Part shown: positions 1 through 8,498 of the stretch, in pieces
How positions within the stretch are numbered: position 1 is the stretch's first letter
How the letters are laid out: each line of letters opens with the position of its first letter
IMG/VR virus record: IMGVR_UViG_3300034071_000583
Coordinates: 1 to 32,787 of that record
Source of the DNA: a virus
Reading direction: 5' to 3' (one strand)
DNA length: 32,787 bases
Notes under the pieces: generated by a model
The model's input: the letters and a program-made list of their open reading frames with translations, nothing else
Database searches by the model: none
What the model was told of the DNA's origin: nothing
Program-made: the position numbers and the translations under genes

Positions 1-1
1 T

Positions 2-43
2 CCGCGTAATTCGGTAAAGGTCAAGACCAATGGCAAGATATAA
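2..43 (+). CDS. Possible C-terminal tail of an upstream gene (partial)
   Basis: Reading frame 2 is open from the window edge to a TAA at 41-43 and would give a 13-residue basic tail overlapping the next gene start by 14 bases. Frame 3 closes earlier, at 15-17. Which frame is real cannot be decided from so little sequence. In P22 order this would be the end of a gp20-position ejection protein. Confidence 0.25.
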   Translation, partial: PRNSVKVKTNGKI

Positions 44-2909
44 AGTCCAAGCGCCTGACGGCAGCATCATCGAGCTGGATGGCCCGGATAACGCAACAGA
101 TGCGCAACTGATCCAGGCTGCTCAGGCAGCCTATGCACAGCGCCAGCAAGGCGCTCAGGCGGCTCCAGCACCGGTTACTGCCGCTGCACCAGCTCCTGCA
201 CCTGCCGCAGCTCCTGCCGTAGCGCCAGCAGCAATGGCACCTGCGCCTGCACCGGCTGCGGCTCCCAGAGCAGCTAGACCTGCCCCTGCCGCTATGGCAA
301 CTCCTGCGCCTGTGGTTGCACCTGCACAGGCAGCCCCTGCCACTGCTCCTGCTGCGGCTGCGGCTGCAGGTCAGCCTAGGCCGATGGGATTTTTCGAAGG
401 CTTGGTTGAGTCTGTCACTGGCCGCGCTCGCACAACGCCTGAAACTCAGCGATTGCCTGAGTGGACGACCATGCCAGAACTCAACCAGATGAGCGTGGCA
501 TCTTTCAAGACTGCCCTTGGGTCGCTGCTCAGCAATCCTCAAGAGACCGTGCAGATTTTGCAGGCCAACTTTCCGAACGTAATGATTCGCCAAGACGAGA
601 AGGGGAACTACATCCTTCGGTCGTCCGTCAATCAGAAGGAATACGCTATCCCGCCAGGCCTCACGATGGGCGATCTTCCCAGGATTCTTGGTGGATTTGC
701 TGCATTCACACCGGCAGGCCGAGCTGCGACCATCCCTGGCGCTGCTCTCAAGGCTGGCGCAACGCAGGCAGGAATTGAGGCAACACAGACTGGCATTCCA
801 CCGCATTCTTTGGTGGGCGATGCTCTGAGTGTTGGTGGAGAGTTCAATTTGGGCGAGGTTGGCCTAGCAACCGTCACAGGCCCAGCAGGGCAGATCATTC
901 AACGCGTAGCACCACCTGCGGCTGCAGCCGTGCGACAAGGCGTCCAGCGAGCCACAGGACGCGCTCCTGCGGCTCCTTCGGTTCCTGCCGCACCTCGCGT
1001 CGAGCCGACTTTTGACATGGGGCCACCTACTGGCGCACCAGCGGCACAGCTCCAGGCGCTTGAGTTCGAATTGGAGATGCTTTCTCAGCAGCCTTTGCGT
1101 CAAGGTGAGTCTAGGGGCATTAGGGAAGCCAGGCTTGGCGAGGTGCAACAGCAAATCGCTGCACTCAGGAGCAGGCCAGCACCTGCACCTCCAGCACCGG
1201 CAGCAGCGCCTCCTGTGGCCCCTGCAGCGCCTCCAGCAGCCGCAGCCATACCCGAGGCACCACCTCCTGCTCCTGGCCCTGCTGGCGCTCCTATGGGCAC
1301 GGCAATGGCCCCTGAAGTGCCGCCTGCAGCAGCCGCTGCAGAGGCCACAGCAGGTGGCGTCATCGATGTTCTGAACCTGGCACGCAAGGCTGGAGGTTTT
1401 GGTCCTGGCTCATCTGCGGCAAAGGCCCAACTGATTGATCTTGCGCAGGTCAACCCAGAGGCCCGTGCGGCAGCCGAGCGCCTTCGCATAGATTTACCAT
1501 TCGACGTATTGAGTGACAACCCGCAGGTGCGCAGTGCTGTTGGCTTGACCCGTGCATTGGTTGCAGGAGAAGCTGAGGCTGCATGGGAAAGCACCGTGCG
1601 CAACGCCATCCAGCGTGCCGACGAGGTGTCGCAGCAGTTTGATGCGAATTTCATTGCTGGCAGGCCAGCTCCTGGAGCTACCTCGCAGAAGATTGTGGAA
1701 AACTTGCAGCAGGCCAGGCAGACGCTGAAAACTGACGCCAAGGCGATCTACGACCGTATCGATGAGGCAGTGCCAAAGAATTCCCCAGTTGAGCTGAACA
1801 ACCTCAAAACTTACCTTGACGACCTTCGTACCAACTTGGGCGCTGCAGGCCGCATGACTCCACAGGAATCCAATCTGGCCAAGATGCTGGAAAAGGGCGA
1901 ACTGACCTATTTCGGTCTCAAGCGCGAGAAGGACTTGGTGGGCCAGGCCGTTGGCGGCCTGAAGTCACCATACGACAACATGGCAGCCGGTGACCTTAAG
2001 CGCCTCTATGCTGCACTGGCCCAAGATCAACTGGACAACGTGGCAACGCTGGCAGGCGAAGAGGCTCGGCGAGAACTGCGTGCAGCCAACCTACTGACCG
2101 CCAAGCAGAAGGCGCTGGAGAAGCGCATCGTCGGCGCATTCGGCCAAGAGATTGATGGCAGCGTAGCCCAGCGTATGCAGACGGCCATCACAACGGCTGC
2201 AAAGGGCGATGCCGCAGCCTTCAATCGTCTGATGAAGGTGGTGCCAGATGAGTTGCAGAAGGAGACGCTGGCCACTGCGCTGGCATCTGTGACCGCAGGC
2301 AAAGCGGCAGGCCGTGCTGCTGGAGCTGCTGAAACCGTGTTCAGCCCTGCAGAGTTCACCAAGGTCTATCGTGGCCTTCGAGCCAACCCGCCTGTTTATT
2401 CCCAGATGGTCAAGATCATGGGGCCAGAATGGGATCGTGCATCGCGTGACCTCTACGAGATTTCGCGTCGCATTGCAGATGCTCAGGCTCGCATCCCGAC
2501 CACCGGCAAGGCAAACCAGATTCTTGGTGATGCAGCAGTCCAAGGTCTGATGGGCCAGGTCATGTCAAGCAGCGTGGCACAACGTGCTGCCACTGGCGTG
2601 GCCAGCATGGTGCCTGGTGGCGGCCTGATCGCACCAGACATCGTGCAATGGATGTCGGCTGCCAAAGGCGCTGGCGTGCAGAAAGCAGCCAAGCTCTTTG
2701 CCTCACCAGAGTTCCAAGAGCTTGCCGTGCAGACTGCCACTAAGGGTGGCCAGCCCAGCCAGGCGGCGCTCCGTCGCACTGCCATGAGCAAGGCATTCGG
2801 GGATTTCGCAAAAGAGGCTAACCTGCCACAATCTCTGGATGCACGCATCCAGTTCTTGCAGAGTGCAATCCAAACAGGACGCCAATTCGACCAGGAGAAC
2901 CAACAATGA
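30..2909 (+). CDS. Large internal virion / DNA-ejection protein (P22 gp16 position)
   Basis: This 959-residue protein opens with a short conserved-looking block (residues 1-40, containing QAPDG) that I recognise from large phage virion proteins. Two long Pro/Ala-rich segments follow, at about 43-117 and 383-440, separated by a folded-looking region. The C-terminal half (about 450-959) is mostly helical and Ala-rich. It sits directly before the tailspike, as gp16 does in P22, and overlaps the tailspike start by four bases (ATGA). P22 gp16 has about 609 residues, so this is much longer. Function is inferred from position and composition: an ejected or internal virion protein. I see no lytic transglycosylase motif. 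The start at 30 follows a weak AAAGGTC ribosome site. Confidence 0.7.
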   Translation: MARYKVQAPDGSIIELDGPDNATDAQLIQAAQAAYAQRQQGAQAAPAPVTAAAPAPAPAAAPAVAPAAMAPAPAPAAAPRAARPAPAAMATPAPVVAPAQAAPATAPAAAAAAGQPRPMGFFEGLVESVTGRARTTPETQRLPEWTTMPELNQMSVASFKTALGSLLSNPQETVQILQANFPNVMIRQDEKGNYILRSSVNQKEYAIPPGLTMGDLPRILGGFAAFTPAGRAATIPGAALKAGATQAGIEATQTGIPPHSLVGDALSVGGEFNLGEVGLATVTGPAGQIIQRVAPPAAAAVRQGVQRATGRAPAAPSVPAAPRVEPTFDMGPPTGAPAAQLQALEFELEMLSQQPLRQGESRGIREARLGEVQQQIAALRSRPAPAPPAPAAAPPVAPAAPPAAAAIPEAPPPAPGPAGAPMGTAMAPEVPPAAAAAEATAGGVIDVLNLARKAGGFGPGSSAAKAQLIDLAQVNPEARAAAERLRIDLPFDVLSDNPQVRSAVGLTRALVAGEAEAAWESTVRNAIQRADEVSQQFDANFIAGRPAPGATSQKIVENLQQARQTLKTDAKAIYDRIDEAVPKNSPVELNNLKTYLDDLRTNLGAAGRMTPQESNLAKMLEKGELTYFGLKREKDLVGQAVGGLKSPYDNMAAGDLKRLYAALAQDQLDNVATLAGEEARRELRAANLLTAKQKALEKRIVGAFGQEIDGSVAQRMQTAITTAAKGDAAAFNRLMKVVPDELQKETLATALASVTAGKAAGRAAGAAETVFSPAEFTKVYRGLRANPPVYSQMVKIMGPEWDRASRDLYEISRRIADAQARIPTTGKANQILGDAAVQGLMGQVMSSSVAQRAATGVASMVPGGGLIAPDIVQWMSAAKGAGVQKAAKLFASPEFQELAVQTATKGGQPSQAALRRTAMSKAFGDFAKEANLPQSLDARIQFLQSAIQTGRQFDQENQQ

Positions 2910-4771
2910 GCGCACTCAGCATCCAGCCAACCTTCCCGATCTTTACAGGAACGGACGGCCTGCCGCTGGAGAACGGCTACATCTGGGTTGGCACGGTCAA
3001 CCTCAACCCACAGGTAAACCAGATCACGGTTTACTGGGATGCAGCTTTGACCATTGCAGCCGCACAGCCCATCCGCACGCTCAACGGTTATCCGGTGTAT
3101 CAGGGCACGCCTGCTCGCCTGTACGTCAACAGCGATTACAGCATCCAGGTGCTCGACAGCAAAGGCAGCTTGGTCTACAGCGCACCAGCCGCGACTGAAC
3201 GCGTTAGCGGAGTGGTTATTTCTGGAGACATCTCTTCAGCAAATGTGCTTTTTACGCAGAATGGTATCGGTGCTATTCAACAGACGGTGCAGGACAAATT
3301 GCGCCTGGCTGAAGTCAGTGTCAAAGATTTCGGTGCTGTTGGTGACGGCATCACGGATGACGGCCCTGCCATTCAGGCGGCGATTGACTACTGCAATGAT
3401 GCCTATCCTGTTGGCGCTGCTCCTACTCTTGGCGCTGCGAGAGCAACTTTGGTCTTCCCTCCTGGCGTGTATCTGACGAAGCAGACCTTGAGTTTCTTGC
3501 CATTCATCAACTACGTTGGTACTCGTGCCACCACTGTTGACGCAAATGCAAACACTGCGGATCAGAGCGACTCTCGTGGCTCAATTATTCGTGCCGATGT
3601 TTCGATTTACAACGCAGGAAGTAATCCGACCGGGTGTCTGGTGTACATCTACACCGGAGACATTTTCATCCGTGGGTTGCAGTTCGTCGGCACTTCACAG
3701 ATCAACGGCAACCCATCTACTGGTATTCAGTTTGGCTCGCATGGCGGTGTGGCCGTCACTGGCCGGTCTTACGAAACGGATGGTACTGGCAACAACACCA
3801 GCGGAGTGAATGTGGAGGAATGCACTTTCTACACTTTCAGCACGGCCTGGGAATGCAATATGCTAAATGACGCATTCATGTATCAGTGCCGCTTTGAAGC
3901 AAACACCACAGCAATCTCTTTCACTCAAAATGTGGTTGCACCAATTTCTCAAAGTTGTGAGTTTATTGGATGTGCAATGTTTGGGTACTCTATTGGGGTC
4001 TCATTCCAAGATGCTCCTAACTACACCGTCACTTTCAATGGTGGGTACTTCTTTGGCACATCGAACAGCAGCCAATCTGTTGCATACTTTGGCAACGCTG
4101 GAGCTATGAGTCTCAAGTTTAACGGCGTCAACTTTGACCACACCGGAACAGGCTGCTCTCACTTTTTGTTTGATGGCGACTATGATGGCATGTTCAATCG
4201 TCTGCTCGTTACTGGGTGTGTTTTTAACGGCGGTGCAGGTCGGTCAAAGATTGAATTGTCGCGTGGTTCTGGAACTGCTGCATACAACCATGCAATCTTC
4301 ACAAGTTGCCAATATCTCAACACGTACTTCCAGCTTGATGTCGCAACAAAAGTCCAAATCAAAGATTCGTACTTCTACGACGGATACATCTCAATGGCGA
4401 ATGCCAATAACTGTGACATTGCTGGCAATGAGTTCCTTGCCTATAACGGCACTGGCATTGATATGACAACGGCAGATTGTTCGGAGAACACTGTGCGCTT
4501 TAATCGTTTTACCAACGTGACCACGCCTATCAGCGTTTTTAATAATTCAACAAACGACAGCACCGTTTTCCAAGACAACTTTGGAATCACTGCTGCGCCT
4601 GCTCGCGGCAAGTTTATGGATTACATCAACAACATCACGTTCGCCAATCTTGGCACTCCGGCAAACGGGTCGATGGTGTACTGCGCTGATGGCACTATCG
4701 CCAATCCAGTGGCGGGTGGCGGCACTGGCTGCATTGCAAAACGCTTGAACGGCGTCTGGGTCGGAAACTAA
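2906..4771 (+). CDS. Tailspike with P22-type head-binding domain and pectate-lyase-like beta-helix
   Basis: The 621-residue product has two recognisable parts. Residues about 8-95 resemble the P22 tailspike head-binding domain (PIFTGTDG start, NGYIWVG, then a short beta-rich repeat), which plugs the spike into the gp4 collar. Residues 137-148 (VSVKDFGAVGDG) followed by TDDGPAIQAAI are the classic entry to a pectate_lyase_3 right-handed beta-helix, and the rest is beta-strand rich with many Asn/Gly/Ser turns. P22 tailspike has 667 residues. Its role would be to bind and probably depolymerise host surface polysaccharide. Catalytic residues cannot be assigned by eye. The beta-helix part is richer in A/T than the flanking genes, as expected for an exchanged receptor module. 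Confidence 0.88.
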   Translation: MSALSIQPTFPIFTGTDGLPLENGYIWVGTVNLNPQVNQITVYWDAALTIAAAQPIRTLNGYPVYQGTPARLYVNSDYSIQVLDSKGSLVYSAPAATERVSGVVISGDISSANVLFTQNGIGAIQQTVQDKLRLAEVSVKDFGAVGDGITDDGPAIQAAIDYCNDAYPVGAAPTLGAARATLVFPPGVYLTKQTLSFLPFINYVGTRATTVDANANTADQSDSRGSIIRADVSIYNAGSNPTGCLVYIYTGDIFIRGLQFVGTSQINGNPSTGIQFGSHGGVAVTGRSYETDGTGNNTSGVNVEECTFYTFSTAWECNMLNDAFMYQCRFEANTTAISFTQNVVAPISQSCEFIGCAMFGYSIGVSFQDAPNYTVTFNGGYFFGTSNSSQSVAYFGNAGAMSLKFNGVNFDHTGTGCSHFLFDGDYDGMFNRLLVTGCVFNGGAGRSKIELSRGSGTAAYNHAIFTSCQYLNTYFQLDVATKVQIKDSYFYDGYISMANANNCDIAGNEFLAYNGTGIDMTTADCSENTVRFNRFTNVTTPISVFNNSTNDSTVFQDNFGITAAPARGKFMDYINNITFANLGTPANGSMVYCADGTIANPVAGGGTGCIAKRLNGVWVGN

Positions 4772-4791
4772 TTTTCAAGGAGAAATCAATC

Positions 4792-5058
4792 ATGGCACTC
4801 AAGAAATCCATCATCGAGACCCGCGAGGGTTTTTCTGGTCAACTGACAGCCTCAGATGCTTACTGGCGCGTGTTCAGCGTCTCTGGAGGCAAAGACAAGG
4901 TGTCAGCTACTGTTGGCGCTTACGTCACCAAAGACGGGCAAGTGCTGACAACTCGCCAGTACGAGTTCCAACCAAAAATGGATGGCGCAAACTTTATCAA
5001 ACAGGCATACGAGCATCTCAAGTCGTTGCCTGATTTTGCTGGCGCAGAGGACTGCTGA
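4792..5058 (+). CDS. Hypothetical small protein between tailspike and fibre
   Basis: An 88-residue soluble protein with a good ribosome site (AAGGAG about ten bases before the ATG). I do not recognise a domain. It starts with a basic residue pair and an FSGQLTASDAYWRV segment, then alternates beta-like and helical stretches and ends in DC. The gap to the next gene is only two bases, so it is co-transcribed and probably co-translated with the S74 fibre. A role as a fibre assembly helper or small virion protein is only a guess from location. Confidence 0.75.
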   Translation: MALKKSIIETREGFSGQLTASDAYWRVFSVSGGKDKVSATVGAYVTKDGQVLTTRQYEFQPKMDGANFIKQAYEHLKSLPDFAGAEDC

Positions 5059-5060
5059 TC

Positions 5061-5852
5061 ATGCTTAAGACCGTCTCATCCATCACCAACGCAATCGGTG
5101 CGTTGAACTATGTTGGCACTTGGAATGCCAGCACCAACACGCCTGCACTAGCGTCTGGCGTCGGCACCAAGGGCGACTACTACCAGGTCAGCGTAGCTGG
5201 CTCCACATCTTTAAACGGCATCAGCAATTGGGGCGTTGGTGATGTGGCTGCTTTCAATGGAACCACCTGGCAACGCATCGAGGGCGGCGCAGATCTGAAT
5301 GGCGTTAACCTGACGGTCACAGGATCATCAAATGTCAAAGATATAACTGCCGTCTCAAACGCGCCATCACTCAAAATGCAAGGGTTAACCGGGCAGGCAT
5401 GCGGTGGGTTTGACTACAGAAACCCCGCTGGCAATGTGTTTTGGCAAAACCCTGTTGATGAGACCAACTGGTATCTGGCCGATGCCGACTTCAGCGCCTA
5501 CGTCTACTTGGGGCAGAACTTTACTGGCTGGACGTTTGCATCTGACCGCCGCCTGAAAGACAACATTGCTGATGTTCAGTACGGGTTGAATGCTGTGATG
5601 CAGATGCAGCCACGCTCCTTCACCATGAAGAGTTCTGGCAAGCAGACCATCGGTTTCATCGCTCAAGAACTGCATGATGTTGTGCCAGAGGCGGTCAGTG
5701 GCCAAGAGATTGAGTTTTCGGACACCGATACCAACACCGAGCGAGCACAGAAAACGATGGGCGTTTCCAAAGAGTTGCTCATCCCAGTGCTTGTCAAAGC
5801 CATTCAAGAACTCAAATCCGAATTCGACGCATACAAGGCGTCCCACCCTTAA
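5061..5852 (+). CDS. Tail fibre with C-terminal S74 intramolecular chaperone
   Basis: A 263-residue protein. Residues 161-250 are an intramolecular chaperone (Peptidase_S74) domain: SDRRLKDNI at 161-169, GFIAQELHDVVPEAV at 198-212 and a helical C-terminus. In this family the chaperone helps the fibre trimerise and then cuts itself off just before the Ser-Asp pair, here S161-D162. That would leave a mature fibre of about 160 residues. The N-terminal part has a YVGTWNAST segment and a GDYYQVSVAG-like repeat typical of short carbohydrate-binding or fibre shaft modules. It follows the tailspike, so the particle probably carries two adhesins or a branched adhesin. Confidence 0.9.
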   Translation: MLKTVSSITNAIGALNYVGTWNASTNTPALASGVGTKGDYYQVSVAGSTSLNGISNWGVGDVAAFNGTTWQRIEGGADLNGVNLTVTGSSNVKDITAVSNAPSLKMQGLTGQACGGFDYRNPAGNVFWQNPVDETNWYLADADFSAYVYLGQNFTGWTFASDRRLKDNIADVQYGLNAVMQMQPRSFTMKSSGKQTIGFIAQELHDVVPEAVSGQEIEFSDTDTNTERAQKTMGVSKELLIPVLVKAIQELKSEFDAYKASHP

Positions 5853-5862
5853 GGAGTCAGTT

Positions 5863-6216
5863 ATGTCCACCAATTCCCAAATTGCATTTGCCCCACTTGG
5901 CAACACAGTCCTAATCCCTGCTGCGGCTTCGGCATCCACTGGCGTCCAGGCGCTGGTCGATGCACGATTTGATGGTCAGGGTACAGGCCAGTACCGCATC
6001 ATCAATAGCAGTGCCAACACGGTGTTCTTGGGTGTAGGCCCAACAGCGGCGATTGCTACGGCCAACGCTGTGGCTCCTGTTGCTGGCACACCTTCTGCTG
6101 CAATTGTGCTTGTGCCTGGTGCTGTGGAAGTACTGCGCTTTGCCCGTGAATCGTTCTTCAGCGGCTTGGCCTCGGCTGCTTCCACCGTCTACATCGTGCA
6201 GGGCGAGGGCATGTAA
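5863..6216 (+). CDS. Small Ala/Val-rich virion-associated protein
   Basis: 117 residues from the ATG at 5863, chosen because AAGGAG lies directly upstream; an upstream in-frame extension would run far into the fibre gene. The sequence is rich in Ala, Val and Thr with no charged clusters and looks like a small beta-sandwich (pattern QYRIINSSANTVFLGVG). Such proteins occur near fibre genes in related phages, but I cannot name a family. Its stop overlaps the next ATG (TAATG). It could decorate the tail or head. Confidence in the gene is high, in the role low. Confidence 0.8.
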   Translation: MSTNSQIAFAPLGNTVLIPAAASASTGVQALVDARFDGQGTGQYRIINSSANTVFLGVGPTAAIATANAVAPVAGTPSAAIVLVPGAVEVLRFARESFFSGLASAASTVYIVQGEGM

Positions 6217-6395
6217 TGAGCCAAGTCGATGCAACTGATGCACGACTTCAGACGCACGAAGAAATTTGTGCGCTGAGATATGAGCAGATCAATGCGCGTC
6301 TCAAACGCATTGAGGCCATCATGATTAAGACCGCTGGCATCATGATTGTGTCGATGGCAGGAACCATCTTTGCTGCGATCTGGATGACAAAGTGA
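6216..6395 (+). CDS. XhlA-like small coiled-coil/TM protein (lysis cassette)
   Basis: A 59-residue gene that starts inside the preceding stop (TAATG). Residues 8-33 form an amphipathic coiled coil (heptads around LQTHEEICALRYEQINARL), followed by a single hydrophobic segment at about 38-56 and a short basic end. That layout matches haemolysin XhlA-type proteins, which accompany holins in several phages and bind the inner membrane. Location at the head of the lysis cassette supports this. The identification rests on architecture, since no strict motif exists. Confidence 0.72.
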   Translation: MSQVDATDARLQTHEEICALRYEQINARLKRIEAIMIKTAGIMIVSMAGTIFAAIWMTK

Positions 6396-6871
6396 TTGAT
6401 CCCATCACCGCCCTTGCTGCGGTATCTTCAGCGGTAAACCTCGTCAAAAAGGCTGTCAAGACCGTTCAGGATGTGCAGTCTTTGGGGCCGGTGCTGGGTC
6501 AATATTTCGACGCCAAGGCGCAGGCCATCGAGGTCGTAGAAAAGGCCAAGACAGGTGGCTTCAAAGGCTCGGCACTTGGCAAGGCACTGGAGCTGGAACT
6601 TGCTCTGGAGCAGGCTCGGGAGTTTGAGGAGCAGGTGAAGATGCTCTTCTTTCAGTCGAACAAGATGGATGTCTGGATGCGCATTACGGCCAGGGCTAAG
6701 CAGATGGAGGCCGATGCCGCCCGTGCTGAAGGCAAACGCAAGGCAGAAGCAAAGCGCAGGCAGTCCGAGATCGATGACATGTTCTTGATCGGCATTGCGG
6801 TGCTGACCGCAGTGGTTGTTCTTGGCATCACTTTTTACTTTGTGGTTAATGCGCTGCAACATCAGGTATGA
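6392..6871 (+). CDS. Coiled-coil protein with C-terminal TM helix (lysis cassette)
   Basis: 159 residues. The start is GTG at 6392, overlapping the previous stop as GTGA, which implies translational coupling. The N-terminal part (residues 1-40) contains the segment SLGPVLGQYFDAKAQA. Residues about 60-127 are a charged helix, and residues about 129-153 form one membrane span. I have seen proteins of this layout next to holins and endolysins in aquatic phages, but no function has been established that I know of. It may be a holin partner or a membrane-anchored spanin substitute; both are guesses. Confidence 0.8.
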   Translation: MIDPITALAAVSSAVNLVKKAVKTVQDVQSLGPVLGQYFDAKAQAIEVVEKAKTGGFKGSALGKALELELALEQAREFEEQVKMLFFQSNKMDVWMRITARAKQMEADAARAEGKRKAEAKRRQSEIDDMFLIGIAVLTAVVVLGITFYFVVNALQHQV

Positions 6872-7482
6872 CCGAGAAGCTCAACGCCAACACCACCCTC
6901 GACAAAATTCTTGGGTATGTGGACAGCCCGTTCAAGCTGTTTGCGGTGATTCTTATGGCGGTGATTGCGTTTGCTGGTTATGCTCTGTACGAAAGCCAAG
7001 ACTTCATCCGTGACGCTTACAAGGAGTCGCAGAAGTTGCCTGAGATACGGACAGACCGAGCAGATGATGCGGCGACGATGCTGTTCAAGCAAACTGGCGC
7101 AACGGTAGTGGCGATCTTCAAAGTCAACCCGCTGTTCAATTCCAGAACGCTCTACAAGGCCTACACCAAAGACGGGCGCGACAAGACGATTGAGAACATC
7201 GATGTTGGCCTGTTCACGCACAATTCGTCGAATAACTCAGATGTGGTCAAGCTGATGACCAATGAGATACCATGCGGCGAGTATCGATATGCACAGTCCG
7301 AGGTCGGGCTTTGGTATCTTGAAAAGGGCGTGACGTACACCTGTCGAGTCAGTGTCCCACCAGACTCGCATCGCTTCGTGGGACAGATCACAGTTGGCTG
7401 GGCAGCGCAACCAGCAAACCTAGAGCAGACAAAATTCATGCTGGAGATTGCCAGCGCAATGTTGACCAAGAGAGGAGGCTGA
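6868..7482 (+). CDS. Single-pass membrane protein of unknown function (lysis cassette)
   Basis: 204 residues, starting in an ATGA overlap with the preceding stop. One transmembrane helix lies at about 23-41, followed by a soluble domain of about 160 residues. Two cysteines (in the EIPCGEY and YTCRVSV segments) could form a disulfide if the domain is periplasmic. The soluble part mixes alpha and beta and shows no recognisable catalytic motif. Because it lies immediately before the holin, a role in lysis, superinfection exclusion or envelope anchoring is possible. I cannot choose between these. Confidence 0.75.
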   Translation: MTEKLNANTTLDKILGYVDSPFKLFAVILMAVIAFAGYALYESQDFIRDAYKESQKLPEIRTDRADDAATMLFKQTGATVVAIFKVNPLFNSRTLYKAYTKDGRDKTIENIDVGLFTHNSSNNSDVVKLMTNEIPCGEYRYAQSEVGLWYLEKGVTYTCRVSVPPDSHRFVGQITVGWAAQPANLEQTKFMLEIASAMLTKRGG

Positions 7483-7483
7483 T

Positions 7484-7975
7484 ATGGACTGGCTTAAACA
7501 AATCGCACCAACCATTGCCACCGCACTAGGTGGCCCATTGGCAGGCATGGCTGTATCAGCAGTGTCCAAGGCCATTGGCGTGGACGAGGCAAAGGTAGGC
7601 GACCTGATCGCCTCCAACAAGCTGACCGCCGACCAGATCGCGCAGGTCAAGCTGGCCGAGATTGAGCTGCAAAAGCAGGCGCAGGAACTGGGCCTGAACT
7701 TTGAGAAGCTGGCAGTCGAGGATAGGAAGTCTGCCAGAGAGATGCAGGCCACCACTCGCTCGATGATGCCTCCCATCTTGGCTGGTGCTGTGACCCTGGG
7801 TTTCTTCGGCATCATGGTGATGATGTTCTTCAACCAGATCGACAGCAACAACCCAGCCATCTTGATGATGCTGGGCAGCCTGGGTACTGCCTGGACAGGG
7901 ATCATTGCCTACTACTTCGGCAGCTCGGCTGGCTCCCAGGCCAAGACTGATCTACTCTCCAAAGCCAACAAGTGA
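7484..7975 (+). CDS. Holin, GTA/3-TM type
   Basis: 163 residues with the layout of the 3-TM holin family (GTA_holin_3TM). The hydrophobic N-terminal stretch (IAPTIATALGGPLAGMAV) is followed by a hydrophilic helix at about 40-93 that ends in DRKSAREM. Two strong membrane helices lie at about 100-121 and 127-147, and the C-terminal tail is polar and basic. Holins of this group open the inner membrane at a set time and release the endolysin. The endolysin gene begins seven bases downstream, and a GGAGG ribosome site precedes the start. Confidence 0.85.
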   Translation: MDWLKQIAPTIATALGGPLAGMAVSAVSKAIGVDEAKVGDLIASNKLTADQIAQVKLAEIELQKQAQELGLNFEKLAVEDRKSAREMQATTRSMMPPILAGAVTLGFFGIMVMMFFNQIDSNNPAILMMLGSLGTAWTGIIAYYFGSSAGSQAKTDLLSKANK

Positions 7976-7982
7976 GGACACC

Positions 7983-8495
7983 ATGAAACAGAATTTCGAA
8001 GCTGCATTGGCTGCCGTCCTACATCATGAGGGTGGCTTTGTGAACCACCCAAAAGACCCAGGTGGCATGACGAACCTCGGCTGCACCAAAAAGGTCTGGG
8101 AGGAGCATTGCGGTCACGAGGTGGACGAGAAGACCATGCGTGCGCTCACGCCTGCTGATGTGGCTCCTCTGTACAAGACAAAGTATTGGGACAAGGTGCG
8201 CGGCGACGAGCTGCCGTCTGGCGTCGATTACGCTGTCTTTGATGCCGCCATCAACAGCGGCCCAGGAAGGGCAGCGAAGTGGCTTCAGACATGCGTTGGC
8301 GTTGAGCCTGATGGTGGCATAGGCCCAAAGACTTTGGCGGCTGTGGCGGCCTTTGATGCGCAGCAGCTCGTTGAGGCCTATTCCAAGCGCAGGCTTGCTT
8401 TTCTTGTTAACTTGCCAACCTGGACAGACTTTGGCAAGGGCTGGGGCAAGCGCGTTGCTGATGTGCAGGCCAAGGCAATCGGCATGATTGCCTGA
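7983..8495 (+). CDS. Endolysin, GH108 N-acetylmuramidase
   Basis: 170 residues from the ATG at 7983, chosen because GAGGA lies just upstream and the protein then begins at the conserved helix. HHEGGFVNHPKDPGGMTN (residues 14-31) is the signature of glycoside hydrolase family 108, with E16 of the EGG motif as catalytic acid. The C-terminal part (about 105-165) with EPDGGIGPKTL resembles the peptidoglycan-binding domain that completes this family. It would cleave the glycan backbone of peptidoglycan. No signal peptide or SAR helix is visible, so export should depend on the holin. It ends three bases before a convergent gene. Confidence 0.93.
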   Translation: MKQNFEAALAAVLHHEGGFVNHPKDPGGMTNLGCTKKVWEEHCGHEVDEKTMRALTPADVAPLYKTKYWDKVRGDELPSGVDYAVFDAAINSGPGRAAKWLQTCVGVEPDGGIGPKTLAAVAAFDAQQLVEAYSKRRLAFLVNLPTWTDFGKGWGKRVADVQAKAIGMIA

Positions 8496-8498
8496 GAC

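Noticed and set aside
155-343. Minus-strand Ala/Gly-rich open frame and other long open frames opposite the 959-residue gene (for example 1100-1741)
   Set aside because: They arise from the repetitive Pro/Ala codons on the opposite strand, have low-complexity content, no ribosome sites, and lie fully inside a convincing gene.
2906-4771. True secreted pectate lyase enzyme
   Set aside because: It has a phage head-binding domain and tail-gene context, and the beta-helix fold is used by many tailspikes with other substrates.
7905-7982. Upstream extension of the endolysin to 7905
   Set aside because: The extension overlaps the holin end and is not family-like; the ATG at 7983 has a ribosome site and begins at the conserved GH108 helix.
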